DNA from: Rhodospirillaceae bacterium
GTDB lineage: Bacteria > Pseudomonadota > Alphaproteobacteria > Rhodospirillales > Magnetovibrionaceae
NCBI GenBank assembly: GCA_029881835.1
Contig: JAOULV010000091.1
Location: 1-6,100, forward strand
Direction: 5' to 3'
Length of the DNA: 6,100 nucleotides
Part shown: positions 1 through 5,941 of the stretch, one piece after another
How positions within the stretch are numbered: the first letter of the stretch is position 1
Layout: every line of letters begins with the position of its first letter
Notes under the pieces: generated by a model
What the model saw: the letters and a program-made list of their open reading frames with translations, nothing else
Database searches by the model: none
What the model was told of the DNA's origin: nothing
Translations under genes and position numbers: made by a program

Positions 1-656
1 TCCCGGCTGAAATTGTTGCATCAGCTAAAAAAACCGCGCGCGTGATTGATACCGCGCCCCTGCATTTAGATGAAATAATTCTGGAAATGAAAAATGCGTT
101 TGCTGGCGGGCAAACCGTGGCCCGGGTGCATTCGGGCGATCCATCAATTTATGGCGCCATTGCCGAACAGATGCGAAAGCTTGACGCGTTGAGAATAAGC
201 TATGATGTAACCCCCGGTGTGCCGGCATTTTGTGCCGCCAGTGCGTTATTAGCCCGTGAATTAACGCTACCCGATGTTTCCCAATCAATTATTCTCACCC
301 GCACCTCGGTTCGGGCCAGCGCCATGCCGGCGGGCGAAACCTTGGAAAATTTTGCCAAAACCGGGGCAACCTTGTGCGTGCATCTTTCCATTAATAACTT
401 AAAAAATGTGGTGGATGAACTTACCCCGCATTTGGGTGAAAATTGCCCGGCGGCGGTGGTTTACCGCGCCAGCTGGCCCGATGAACTGGTTATAAGCGGC
501 ACCCTTGGCAATATTCGCGAAAGGGTAAAAAAACAATCCATCACCCGAACCGCACTTATTTTGGTTGGGCCGGCATTGGGCGAAAGCGAATTTAGCGATT
601 CCATGCTTTATAATGAAAATCACACCCACGTGTTGCGGGAAAAAAATAAAACTTAA
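1..656 (+). CDS. cobM: Precorrin-4 C(11)-methyltransferase CobM, 5'-truncated by the window edge
   Basis: SAM-dependent methyltransferase that adds a methyl group at C-11 of precorrin-4 to give precorrin-5, in cytoplasmic corrin-ring synthesis. The reading frame is open from base 3 and codes for 217 visible residues to a TAA at 654-656. The N-terminus, with the usual glycine-rich GxGPGD-type SAM segment, lies before the window; roughly 35-45 residues are probably missing, judged from the family length of about 250. Seen directly are the CobM-type motifs DTAPLHLDEI, then VHSGDPSIYGAIAEQMR (from about nt 126), YDVTPGVPAF, ELTLPDVSQSIILTR and AVVYRASWPDE, in the order expected for the tetrapyrrole methylase fold. 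The GTG at 42 is internal and not the start, because homology continues upstream of it. The gene probably ends an operon that begins outside the window. It converges on cobK, and the stop codons overlap. Confidence 0.93.
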   Translation, partial: PAEIVASAKKTARVIDTAPLHLDEIILEMKNAFAGGQTVARVHSGDPSIYGAIAEQMRKLDALRISYDVTPGVPAFCAASALLARELTLPDVSQSIILTRTSVRASAMPAGETLENFAKTGATLCVHLSINNLKNVVDELTPHLGENCPAAVVYRASWPDELVISGTLGNIRERVKKQSITRTALILVGPALGESEFSDSMLYNENHTHVLREKNKT

Positions 657-1441
657 ATTTTTTCTTCGAGCCATTTAAGCGCTGGCCCAATCCCCCAAAC
701 AATATCGCCATCGGGTGGTGGCGGACGGCGAATTAAAATTATTCGCACCCCCACATTGGCGGCCGCTTGAATTTTGGCAAAGGTCGCGTTTCCACCGGAT
801 GCTTTTGAAACCAAAACATCAATATCCATATCGCGCATTAATGTTTCTTCAGCGGTTAAATTAAATGGCGGGCGCCCGGTAATAATTTCAAAATCATCCA
901 ACTGGGGCATGGCGTCAGCTGTATCTGGTTTTTCAATCATCCGGACAACAAAATGCACTTTGGCAATGCCTGCGAATGTGCCAAGTTCCTTAACGCCAAC
1001 CGTTAGCAAAACCCGTCTTGCGGTGCGCGCCACAACGCTTGCGGCCTCAACCATGTCTGGCACATATAACACATCCGCGCCTTCCGGCATTTGCCACGCC
1101 TGGCGTTCAATCCGCAATGTTGGAATGTTCGCATTGTTTGCCGCCTTCATTGCGTTAATACTTATTTGTTCGGCAAACGGGTGGGTGGCATCGATTATTA
1201 AACCTATTTTTTCCCCGGTTAAAAATTTAGTCAAACCATCAACGCTGTTGGTGTTTTCTGAACTAAACCCGCCAATGCGAACTTTTGCTGAAACATTCGG
1301 AACATTTTTTGTTCTTCCGGCCAGCGAATAAATTATTTCTGTTTTGTTGCCAAAATTTTTTGCATTGGTAATGGCTTCGGTAATTTTTATACCCTCAGTA
1401 GTGCCACCTAAAACAAGTATTTTTGTTTTGCCCGCATTCAT
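653..1441 (-). CDS. cobK: Precorrin-6A reductase CobK
   Basis: NAD(P)H-dependent reductase that converts precorrin-6A to precorrin-6B (the CobK/CbiJ family). The protein has 262 residues, normal for the family. It opens with a beta strand and glycine loop, KILVLGGTTEG (residues 7-17), followed by the family hallmark DATHPFA (84-90), RIERQAW (110-116), the TVGVKELGTF segment (147-156), VVRMIEKP (165-172), and SKASGGNATFAKIQAA (212-227) near the C-terminus. The frame stays open upstream to 1564 inside cbiD, but the ATG at 1441 directly precedes the conserved first strand and lies 4 bp after the cbiD stop, so I chose it. An AAGGA (reverse complement of 1455-1459) sits 13 nt upstream, rather far for a ribosome binding site, so translational coupling to cbiD is likely. 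The TAA stop overlaps that of convergent cobM. Confidence 0.93.
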   Translation of the reverse strand: MNAGKTKILVLGGTTEGIKITEAITNAKNFGNKTEIIYSLAGRTKNVPNVSAKVRIGGFSSENTNSVDGLTKFLTGEKIGLIIDATHPFAEQISINAMKAANNANIPTLRIERQAWQMPEGADVLYVPDMVEAASVVARTARRVLLTVGVKELGTFAGIAKVHFVVRMIEKPDTADAMPQLDDFEIITGRPPFNLTAEETLMRDMDIDVLVSKASGGNATFAKIQAAANVGVRIILIRRPPPPDGDIVWGIGPALKWLEEKI

Positions 1442-1445
1442 TGTT

Positions 1446-2558
1446 TTATTCTTGTCCTTGGTTGCTGGTGGCGAGACGGTTTTTGTTTCTATCAAAAATC
1501 CAGATATCGACATCAACGCCGCCGGATAAAGTTGCCATAACAACTTCGCGCGCCTGTTTGGCAACCACGTTTGCCAGTGAACTTTTCATATCACCCGCAA
1601 TCTCCAAAATCTGGGCGGCGGTGGTAGATTTTTTTGCGCTATCAACAATTTTTTTATCAGCGCCTAGTTGTTCCAACATTTGGGCAAGCTTTGTTACATC
1701 AACGCTGGAACGCGATGAATGCAAATCCATTTCCCCTTGGGCCAGTTTAGATATTTTTCCAAAACCGCCGGCAATGGTAATTCGTTTTATTTTTTTAGTG
1801 ACAAGGTATTTAAGCATCCCACCGGCAAAATCACCCATATCGATTAGCGCCTGTTCGGATAAGTTTAAAATTTCATTGGCCGCACTTTCTGATGTCCGCC
1901 CGGTGGCGGCCAAAAGATGTTCAAGCCCAAGCTCGCTCGCCACGTCAATTCCTTGGCGGATCGCATGGATCCACGATGAACATGAATAGGGAATTACAAT
2001 TCCGCTGGTGCCCAAAATTGAAATGCCACCCTTGATACCAAGGCGCGGGTTCATGGTTTTTTGTGCAATTTCTTCGCCGCCCGGAACGGAAATTGTAACC
2101 AATACATCGGGAACATCTGTTTGTTCGCCTTTGAGCGCCGAAATAATCATGGCGCGCGGCCCGGGGTTGATGGCTGGTTCACCCACGCCCACGGGCAAGC
2201 CTGGCAACGTGACCACACCAACACCATCGCCCGCCATAAATTGTACGCCACCGCCCTTAGGGCCCGGCTCAACCCTGGTTATAATTTCAAGCCCGTGGGT
2301 AACGTCTGGGTCATCGCCCGCGTCTTTTATGATGCCGGCCACGGCGTAGCCGTCACCCAGTTCGGCTGTGGATAAATCAAACATCGGGATTTGCCCGCCG
2401 GGCAAGCGAACGGTGGCTTTTTTTGTAAAATTGCCATTGATAAGAGCGTGGTATGCCGCGCCTGCCGCTGCGGCCGCACACGCACCCGTGGTCCAGCCGC
2501 GCCTTAGCTCTTTTTTTGCCCTGTTAGTGGGCAAGCCATGATTTTTGTCATTTAGCAT
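1446..2558 (-). CDS. cbiD: Cobalt-precorrin-5B C(1)-methyltransferase CbiD
   Basis: SAM-dependent C-1 methyltransferase of corrin-ring synthesis. The protein has 370 residues, the usual length. Conserved CbiD segments seen are LRRGWTTGACAAAAAGAAY (residues 18-36), RLPGG (51-55), KDAGDDPDVTHG (78-89), GLPVGVGEPAINPGPRAMI (120-138), SVPGGEEIAQKTMNPRLGI (157-175), GGISILGTSGIVIPYS (177-192) and ITIAGGFGKISKLAQG (260-275). CbiD is best known from the anaerobic, cobalt-early pathway, where it acts on cobalt-precorrin-5B. It is also found in aerobes lacking CobF, where it is thought to take over the C-1 methylation. Here it is paired with cobK and close to cobM and cobB, names usually tied to the aerobic route. 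The ATG at 2558 is the only start that keeps the N-terminal motif, and no clear Shine-Dalgarno precedes it. It is the first gene of the cbiD-cobK unit. Confidence 0.94.
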   Translation of the reverse strand: MLNDKNHGLPTNRAKKELRRGWTTGACAAAAAGAAYHALINGNFTKKATVRLPGGQIPMFDLSTAELGDGYAVAGIIKDAGDDPDVTHGLEIITRVEPGPKGGGVQFMAGDGVGVVTLPGLPVGVGEPAINPGPRAMIISALKGEQTDVPDVLVTISVPGGEEIAQKTMNPRLGIKGGISILGTSGIVIPYSCSSWIHAIRQGIDVASELGLEHLLAATGRTSESAANEILNLSEQALIDMGDFAGGMLKYLVTKKIKRITIAGGFGKISKLAQGEMDLHSSRSSVDVTKLAQMLEQLGADKKIVDSAKKSTTAAQILEIAGDMKSSLANVVAKQAREVVMATLSGGVDVDIWIFDRNKNRLATSNQGQE

Positions 2559-2613
2559 AGGATAAATCTAGTGCAAGTTCTGGGTTAAAGCCAGTTATCA
2601 GCACCATACAGAC

Positions 2614-2642
2614 TTGCCGTCATCCGGCCGTGGCCTTATGGT
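2614..2642 (+). promoter_or_regulatory. Candidate sigma-70-type promoter for the SCO gene
   Basis: TTGCCG (2614-2619) and TATGGT (2637-2642) are separated by exactly 17 bp. They match the -35 consensus at 4 of 6 positions and the -10 consensus at 4 of 6. Transcription would begin near 2649, giving a leader of roughly 45 nt. The match is modest and the call is by eye only; such pairs also occur by chance. The -10 hexamer is one arm of the ACCATA/TATGGT inverted pair. Confidence 0.28.
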
Positions 2643-2661
2643 CAGGGTTAAACGCTAAAAC

Positions 2662-2681
2662 AATAGAAAAAAATAGAAAAA
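2662..2681 (+). repeat. Two perfect tandem copies of AATAGAAAAA upstream of the SCO gene
   Basis: AATAGAAAAA is repeated exactly at 2662-2671 and 2672-2681, directly before the AAGG ribosome binding site. With only two copies it may be chance, or a spot where slippage can change leader length. Confidence 0.6.
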
Positions 2682-2684
2682 AGG
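2677..2684 (+). promoter_or_regulatory. Ribosome binding site of the SCO gene
   Basis: The purine run AAAAAAGG ends 8 nt before the ATG at 2693, a suitable spacing for a Shine-Dalgarno site. It is formed partly by the second copy of the AATAGAAAAA tandem repeat, so a change in repeat number would move or weaken nothing in the GG core but would alter the A-rich leader. Confidence 0.55.
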
Positions 2685-2692
2685 TAAGCTAA

Positions 2693-3301
2693 ATGTCACG
2701 TCGTTCGTTTGTCGCAGTGGTCGTGGTTATGGCCGTAACCGTAGTGGTTTTAGCAACGGTGGGCCGCGGTTTTTTTGCCCCTAGCAACGATGCCCAGCAA
2801 GCAACCGTTGTCGGCAAAGCTTCTATTGGCGGGCCATTTCAATTAATTGACGGCACAGGCAAGCCTGTTAGCGATATGGATTTTCGCGGCAAATACATGA
2901 TTATTTATTTTGGTTATACATTTTGCCCCGATGTCTGCCCAACATCATTGGGCGAAATTGCCGATGCCCTAGACATGCTTTCACCTGATCAGCTTGAAAA
3001 AATTGTTCCTATATTTATAAGCGTTGACCCTGAACGTGACACCCCGGAAGTTGTTGGTGATTATGTTACCCATTTTCATGACCGTCTTATTGGTTTGACC
3101 GGATCGCTTGATGCGGTGAAATCAGTGGCCAAGTCGTACAAGGCATATTTTTCAAAGGGCGATGTCGATGATGTGGGAAATTATCCGGTGGATCACACAT
3201 CATACACCTATGTGGTTGGCCCCGATGGAAAATTTGTTACCGCGTATCGCCACGCAACCCCGGCACAAGATATGGCAAAAAGCTTAAAAGATATGCTTTA
3301 A
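2693..3301 (+). CDS. SCO1/SenC family copper chaperone-like thioredoxin-fold protein
   Basis: Membrane-anchored periplasmic protein of the SCO1/SenC/PrrC family, which binds copper and helps mature the CuA site of cytochrome c oxidase, or acts as a thiol redox protein. The 202 residues start with a short RR-containing cytoplasmic tip and a single hydrophobic segment (about 7-24), with no lipobox cysteine, so an uncleaved anchor is likely. The thioredoxin-like domain follows: FRGKYMIIYFGYTFCPDVCPTS carries the metal-binding pair Cys78 and Cys82 (CxxxC), SVDPERDTPEVV is at 110-121, and the third ligand is His168 in PVDHTSYTYVVGPDG. All three copper ligands are present. The ATG at 2693 has an AAGG 8 nt upstream. 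No cox genes are visible beside it; its place between cbiD and cobB is unusual. A 57-bp AT-rich gap without a clear terminator hairpin separates it from cobB, so cotranscription is possible. Confidence 0.94.
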   Translation: MSRRSFVAVVVVMAVTVVVLATVGRGFFAPSNDAQQATVVGKASIGGPFQLIDGTGKPVSDMDFRGKYMIIYFGYTFCPDVCPTSLGEIADALDMLSPDQLEKIVPIFISVDPERDTPEVVGDYVTHFHDRLIGLTGSLDAVKSVAKSYKAYFSKGDVDDVGNYPVDHTSYTYVVGPDGKFVTAYRHATPAQDMAKSLKDML

Positions 3302-3343
3302 TATAAATAAATATACATCGGTTGGTTTGAAAAACTTTTTACT

Positions 3344-3348
3344 TAGGA
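3344..3348 (+). promoter_or_regulatory. Ribosome binding site that fixes the TTG start of cobB
   Basis: TAGGA (3344-3348) lies 10 nt before the TTG at 3359. An in-frame TAA (3356-3358) directly precedes that TTG, and no ATG, GTG or TTG occurs in frame between it and the Walker A codons, so this site and this start are the only ordinary choice. Confidence 0.65.
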
Positions 3349-3358
3349 ATTAAAATAA

Positions 3359-4717
3359 TTGGCAACCCCGCAAAAAAATACCGGGCAAAAAGGAATAATA
3401 ATTGCCGCCACTTCATCGGGTAGCGGCAAGACCGTATTGTCATTGGGCTTGTTGGCGCATTTTAAACGCGAAGGAATAAAAGCCGCGCCGCTTAAAGTCG
3501 GGCCTGATTATATTGACCCGTCATTTCATGCCCATGCGGTTGGCCGCAAAAATGATAGCAGTTTTAATATAGACCCCTGGGCCATGCGCCCCGAAACAAT
3601 TGCCCTTGCCGCCAATAGCGCAGGCGACAATGCCGACATAATAATTTGCGAAGGGGTAATGGGTTTGTTTGATGGTGCAACCCATGCAAGCGGCTCAACC
3701 GCAGACATTGCAGAATTAACCGGCTGGCCAATTATTTTAGTTGTTGATGTCAGCCGCCAGGGCGCATCGGCGGCAGCGGTGGCCAAAGGCTTTAATACTT
3801 TTCGTAAAAACACAAAACTTGCCGGCGTGATATTTAACAAAGTCGGCAGTGAACGCCACGAAGCAATGTTGCTGGCGGCAATGAAAGATACAATGGCCGA
3901 TGTGCCAGTTTTAGGAATGGTGCCAAATGAAAGCGGGCTGGAGCTTCCCTCGCGCCACCTTGGCCTAGTCCAAGCAATGGAACATACCCAGCTCGATGCA
4001 TTTATGGTGCGCGCCGCCCGCGCCATTGGCAAAAATGTTGATGTAAAAGCCCTGCTTGATATAGCTACCACGTGGGATAATGCCGGGCTGGTGGCAGAAA
4101 ATGCAAGCCCGCTTCGCCCACTGGGGCAAAAAATAGCCATCGCCCGGGATGAAGCGTTTTCTTTTTCTTACCCCCTAACCATTGAAGGTTGGCGCAAACA
4201 GGGCGCGGAAATTGAATTTTTTTCACCCCTTGAAGATATGGCGCCACCCAAAGATGCCGACGCAATTTATTTGCCCGGCGGCTATCCTGAACTTCATGTT
4301 TGGCGTCTTGCCAGTGCCGATAGGTTTATGGGCGGCCTGCGCGAAGCGGCCAAACGCAAAACCACAATTTATGGCGAATGCGGCGGTTATATGGTTTTGG
4401 GCCGCGGCATGATAGACGCCGATGGCACAACCCACGCCATGGCCGGGCTTTTACAACTGGGCACATCGTTTGAAAAACGCAAACTAAGCCTTGGTTATCG
4501 CCGGGTTGTGCTTTGTGCTGATAACACCCCGTTGGGAAGCGTCAGGCGAACCCTGCGCGGGCATGAATTTCATTATGCCACCATCACCAGCGAAGGCCCG
4601 GGTGATGCACTATTTGAAGCCGAAGGGGCGGACGGAACAAAAATTGGCAAAATGGGTCTGGTTTCGGGAAATGTGTTTGGCTCGTTTGTTCACCTGATTG
4701 ACCGCGAAACCAAATAG
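3359..4717 (+). CDS. cobB: Cobyrinic (hydrogenobyrinic) acid a,c-diamide synthase CobB
   Basis: ATP- and glutamine-dependent amidotransferase that amidates the a and c carboxylates of the corrin ring (CobB/CbiA family, cytoplasmic). It has 452 residues, normal for the family. The N-terminal dethiobiotin-synthetase-like ATPase domain has a P-loop SSGSGKT (residues 19-25), VGPDYIDPSFH (about 43-53), and ICEGVMGLFDGA with the expected acidic residues. The C-terminal class I glutamine amidotransferase domain has DAIYLPGGYPELH, the nucleophile Cys341 in YGECGGYMVLG, RGHEFHYATI, and the catalytic His445 in GSFVHLID. Whether the substrate is the cobalt-free hydrogenobyrinic acid (aerobic route) or cobyrinic acid cannot be told from this sequence. 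The start is TTG, forced by an in-frame TAA immediately before it and supported by a TAGGA 10 nt upstream. It sits on the opposite strand from cbiD-cobK and follows the SCO gene by 57 bp. Confidence 0.95.
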   Translation: MATPQKNTGQKGIIIAATSSGSGKTVLSLGLLAHFKREGIKAAPLKVGPDYIDPSFHAHAVGRKNDSSFNIDPWAMRPETIALAANSAGDNADIIICEGVMGLFDGATHASGSTADIAELTGWPIILVVDVSRQGASAAAVAKGFNTFRKNTKLAGVIFNKVGSERHEAMLLAAMKDTMADVPVLGMVPNESGLELPSRHLGLVQAMEHTQLDAFMVRAARAIGKNVDVKALLDIATTWDNAGLVAENASPLRPLGQKIAIARDEAFSFSYPLTIEGWRKQGAEIEFFSPLEDMAPPKDADAIYLPGGYPELHVWRLASADRFMGGLREAAKRKTTIYGECGGYMVLGRGMIDADGTTHAMAGLLQLGTSFEKRKLSLGYRRVVLCADNTPLGSVRRTLRGHEFHYATITSEGPGDALFEAEGADGTKIGKMGLVSGNVFGSFVHLIDRETK

Positions 4718-4725
4718 CAATCCAT

Positions 4726-4777
4726 CTTTAATTATTGGCAACAGTTTCTTTACCGTACATGGTCTAGCTTTAATTAT
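4726..4777. repeat. Short direct repeat CTTTAATTAT flanking the cobB-ycgN gap
   Basis: CTTTAATTAT occurs at 4726-4735 and again at 4768-4777, a 42-bp period. Allowing one extra T in the first copy, the match extends through GGC. The second copy contains the first two bases of the ycgN start codon. It may be a remnant of a small duplication or chance in AT-rich sequence. Confidence 0.5.
4735..4763 (+). promoter_or_regulatory. Weak candidate promoter between cobB and ycgN
   Basis: TTGGCA (4735-4740) is a 5-of-6 match to the -35 consensus, and 17 bp later CATGGT (4758-4763) matches only 3 of 6 of the -10 consensus. It would start transcription a few bases before the ycgN ATG at 4776, giving almost no leader, and ycgN indeed has no visible Shine-Dalgarno. 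This could make ycgN-ygjP-yjbQ a separate transcript from cobB. It may equally be chance. Confidence 0.18.
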
Positions 4778-5228
4778 GGCCTCTCAAACAAAACAAAATA
4801 AGCCGTTTTGGCGAACAAAAAGCCTTGGCGAAATGACGCCCAAGGAATGGGAATCTTTGTGTGACGGCTGTGGCAAATGTTGCCTTGAAAAGCTGGAAGA
4901 CGAATTAACCGGTGCCATTAGCTATACCTCGGTCGCCTGCAGTTTGTTAAATCTTGAAACCTGCAAATGCGCCAAATACGAAAAACGGCAAAAGCTCATG
5001 AACGATTGTATTCAGCTTGATGCAAAAAATGTGTCTGAATTTAAATGGATGCCATCAACCTGTGCTTATCGTTTATTGGCCGAAGGCAAAGACCTGCCCA
5101 GTTGGCACCCGCTTGTCAGCAATGATCCCGATTCTGCCATCAAGGCCGGAATAACAATAAAGGGCCGCGCGGTTAAATCCAAAGACGCAAGTGAGCTTGA
5201 AAAATATATTGTTGATTGGCCGGAATAA
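4776..5228 (+). CDS. ycgN: YcgN-family cysteine-cluster protein (UPF0260)
   Basis: Small cytoplasmic protein of the YcgN/YkgJ cysteine-cluster families, thought to bind a metal or Fe-S centre; its biochemical role is unknown. The 150 residues closely follow the known pattern of E. coli YcgN: PFW near the N-terminus (10-12), EWESLCDGCGKCCLEKL (24-40), SVACSLLN (52-59), CKCAKYEKR (63-71), DCIQL (77-81), and WMPSTCAYRLLAEGKDLPSWHPL (91-113). Nine cysteines are present (29, 32, 35, 36, 55, 63, 65, 78, 96). The frame runs upstream to a TTG at 4698 inside cobB, but the extra 26 residues have no family counterpart, and the ATG at 4776 gives the usual length, so I chose it even though no clear Shine-Dalgarno precedes it. 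Its TAA shares one base with the next gene's ATG. Confidence 0.9.
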   Translation: MASQTKQNKPFWRTKSLGEMTPKEWESLCDGCGKCCLEKLEDELTGAISYTSVACSLLNLETCKCAKYEKRQKLMNDCIQLDAKNVSEFKWMPSTCAYRLLAEGKDLPSWHPLVSNDPDSAIKAGITIKGRAVKSKDASELEKYIVDWPE

Positions 5229-5923
5229 TGAACGCCAAAACCCACACCATAGAAATATCAGGGCGTGAAGTGGAGCTAAAAATCCGTCGTCACCCCCGCG
5301 CCCGGCACCTTATTTTGCGCATTGATGATAGCGGCGAAGGCGCGGTAATAACCATACCCATGCGCGCCACGTTGCGCGATGCGTTGAAAATGGCAAAAGA
5401 TAAATCAAACTGGATATTAGAAGGGCTTTTATCCCATCCCGGGCGAAATATTTTTAAAGACGGTATGGCCATACCTTTTCGTGGGGTTGAACATGTAATC
5501 CGCAACCAACCCTCTGCCATTGGGGTTAAGCCAACCAATGGCGAAATAATTATCGGTGGTAAGCCCGAACATCTGGCCCGGCGCACGCGCGATTGGTTGG
5601 TAAAAAACGCTAGAATAGAAATAAATTCGTTAGTGGCGGAAAAAACAAAATTGATTGATAAAAAATCCGGGCGCATAACCTTGCGCGATACCCGTTCACG
5701 CTGGGGTTCGTGCGGGCCGACGGGGAATCTCAATTTCAGCTGGCGGCTGATAATGGCGCCTGAATATGTATTAGATTATATCGTCGCCCACGAGGTCGCG
5801 CATCTGGTTCATCATGATCACAGCAATAATTTTTGGCGATTGGCAGAAAGTTTGGCGGTGGATATGTCCGGCGCGCATGGCTGGTTAGATGAAAGCGGAA
5901 AAACCCTTCACAGTTATGGCTAA
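5228..5923 (+). CDS. YgjP/SprT-like zinc metallopeptidase (DUF45/WSS1-type)
   Basis: Predicted cytoplasmic zinc-dependent metallopeptidase of the YgjP family (PF01863, M48/SprT-like clan). The 231 residues have an N-terminal half rich in basic residues (KIRRHPRARHLILRI, 18-32), typical of the family, and a C-terminal gluzincin-type core: ITLRDTRSRWGSCGPTGNLNFSW (150-172) followed by YIVAHEVAHLVHHDHSNNFW (184-203). HEVAH (188-192) supplies two zinc-binding histidines and the catalytic glutamate. By family pattern (HExxH, then NHS..FW) His198 is the third ligand. Natural substrates in bacteria are not established; eukaryotic relatives such as Wss1 act in DNA-protein crosslink repair, and I do not carry that function over. 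The ATG at 5228 overlaps the ycgN TAA by one base, which implies translational coupling; a TTG at 5216 is in frame but would only add MAGI within ycgN. Confidence 0.92.
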   Translation: MNAKTHTIEISGREVELKIRRHPRARHLILRIDDSGEGAVITIPMRATLRDALKMAKDKSNWILEGLLSHPGRNIFKDGMAIPFRGVEHVIRNQPSAIGVKPTNGEIIIGGKPEHLARRTRDWLVKNARIEINSLVAEKTKLIDKKSGRITLRDTRSRWGSCGPTGNLNFSWRLIMAPEYVLDYIVAHEVAHLVHHDHSNNFWRLAESLAVDMSGAHGWLDESGKTLHSYG

Positions 5924-5941
5924 AGATATAAAATAGATAAA

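Larger units (their letters stand above)
2559..2692. promoter_or_regulatory. Divergent intergenic region between cbiD (-) and the SCO gene (+)
   Basis: This 134-bp region must hold the control signals for cbiD-cobK leftward and probably for the SCO gene rightward. Seen in it: a short CTGG/CCAG hairpin (2580-2583 with 2591-2594); 6-bp inverted pairs GCAAGT/ACTTGC (2573-2578 with 2612-2617) and ACCATA/TATGGT (2603-2608 with 2637-2642), which interleave; an 8-bp direct repeat GGGTTAAA (2582-2589 and 2645-2652); and a 10-bp tandem repeat AATAGAAAAA (2662-2681). On the cbiD strand I looked for cobalamin-riboswitch signatures (GCCACTG and the AGTCAGGAGACCTGCC-like B12 box) and did not find them. 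The regulatory role is inferred from position alone. Confidence 0.5.

Noticed and set aside
1439..1564. Longer cobK with 41 extra N-terminal residues (start at 1564)
   Set aside because: The extra segment lies entirely within cbiD coding sequence on the same strand in another frame, and the CobK fold begins right after the ATG at 1441.
774..1989. Plus-strand open frames antisense to cobK and cbiD (774-1331 and 1423-1989)
   Set aside because: Both lie opposite conserved coding motifs of cobK and cbiD; the translations show no family motifs.
2626..2635. GGCCGTGGCC as a stable hairpin
   Set aside because: A 2-nt loop is sterically impossible for the full stem, and opening one pair leaves only 3 bp.
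2559..2692. Cobalamin riboswitch upstream of cbiD
   Set aside because: Expected from gene content, but neither the GCCACTG segment nor a B12-box-like sequence could be found on the cbiD strand, and 134 bp is short for a full riboswitch of about 200 nt.
3327..3356. TTGAAA and TAAAAT with an 18-bp spacer as a cobB promoter
   Set aside because: Transcription would begin a few bases after the TTG start codon and leave out the TAGGA site, which does not fit the only usable start.
3302..3358. Terminator after the SCO gene
   Set aside because: Only an AAAAACTTTTT palindrome is present, with no GC-rich stem, so it does not qualify as an intrinsic terminator.
3526..4140. 204-residue open frame on the minus strand inside cobB
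   Set aside because: It is antisense to a well-conserved cobB region, has a serine/alanine-rich composition typical of a shadow frame, and shows no recognisable domain.
4698..4775. ycgN starting at the TTG at 4698
   Set aside because: This would overlap the cobB end by 20 bp and add 26 residues not found in YcgN proteins; the ATG at 4776 gives the standard length.
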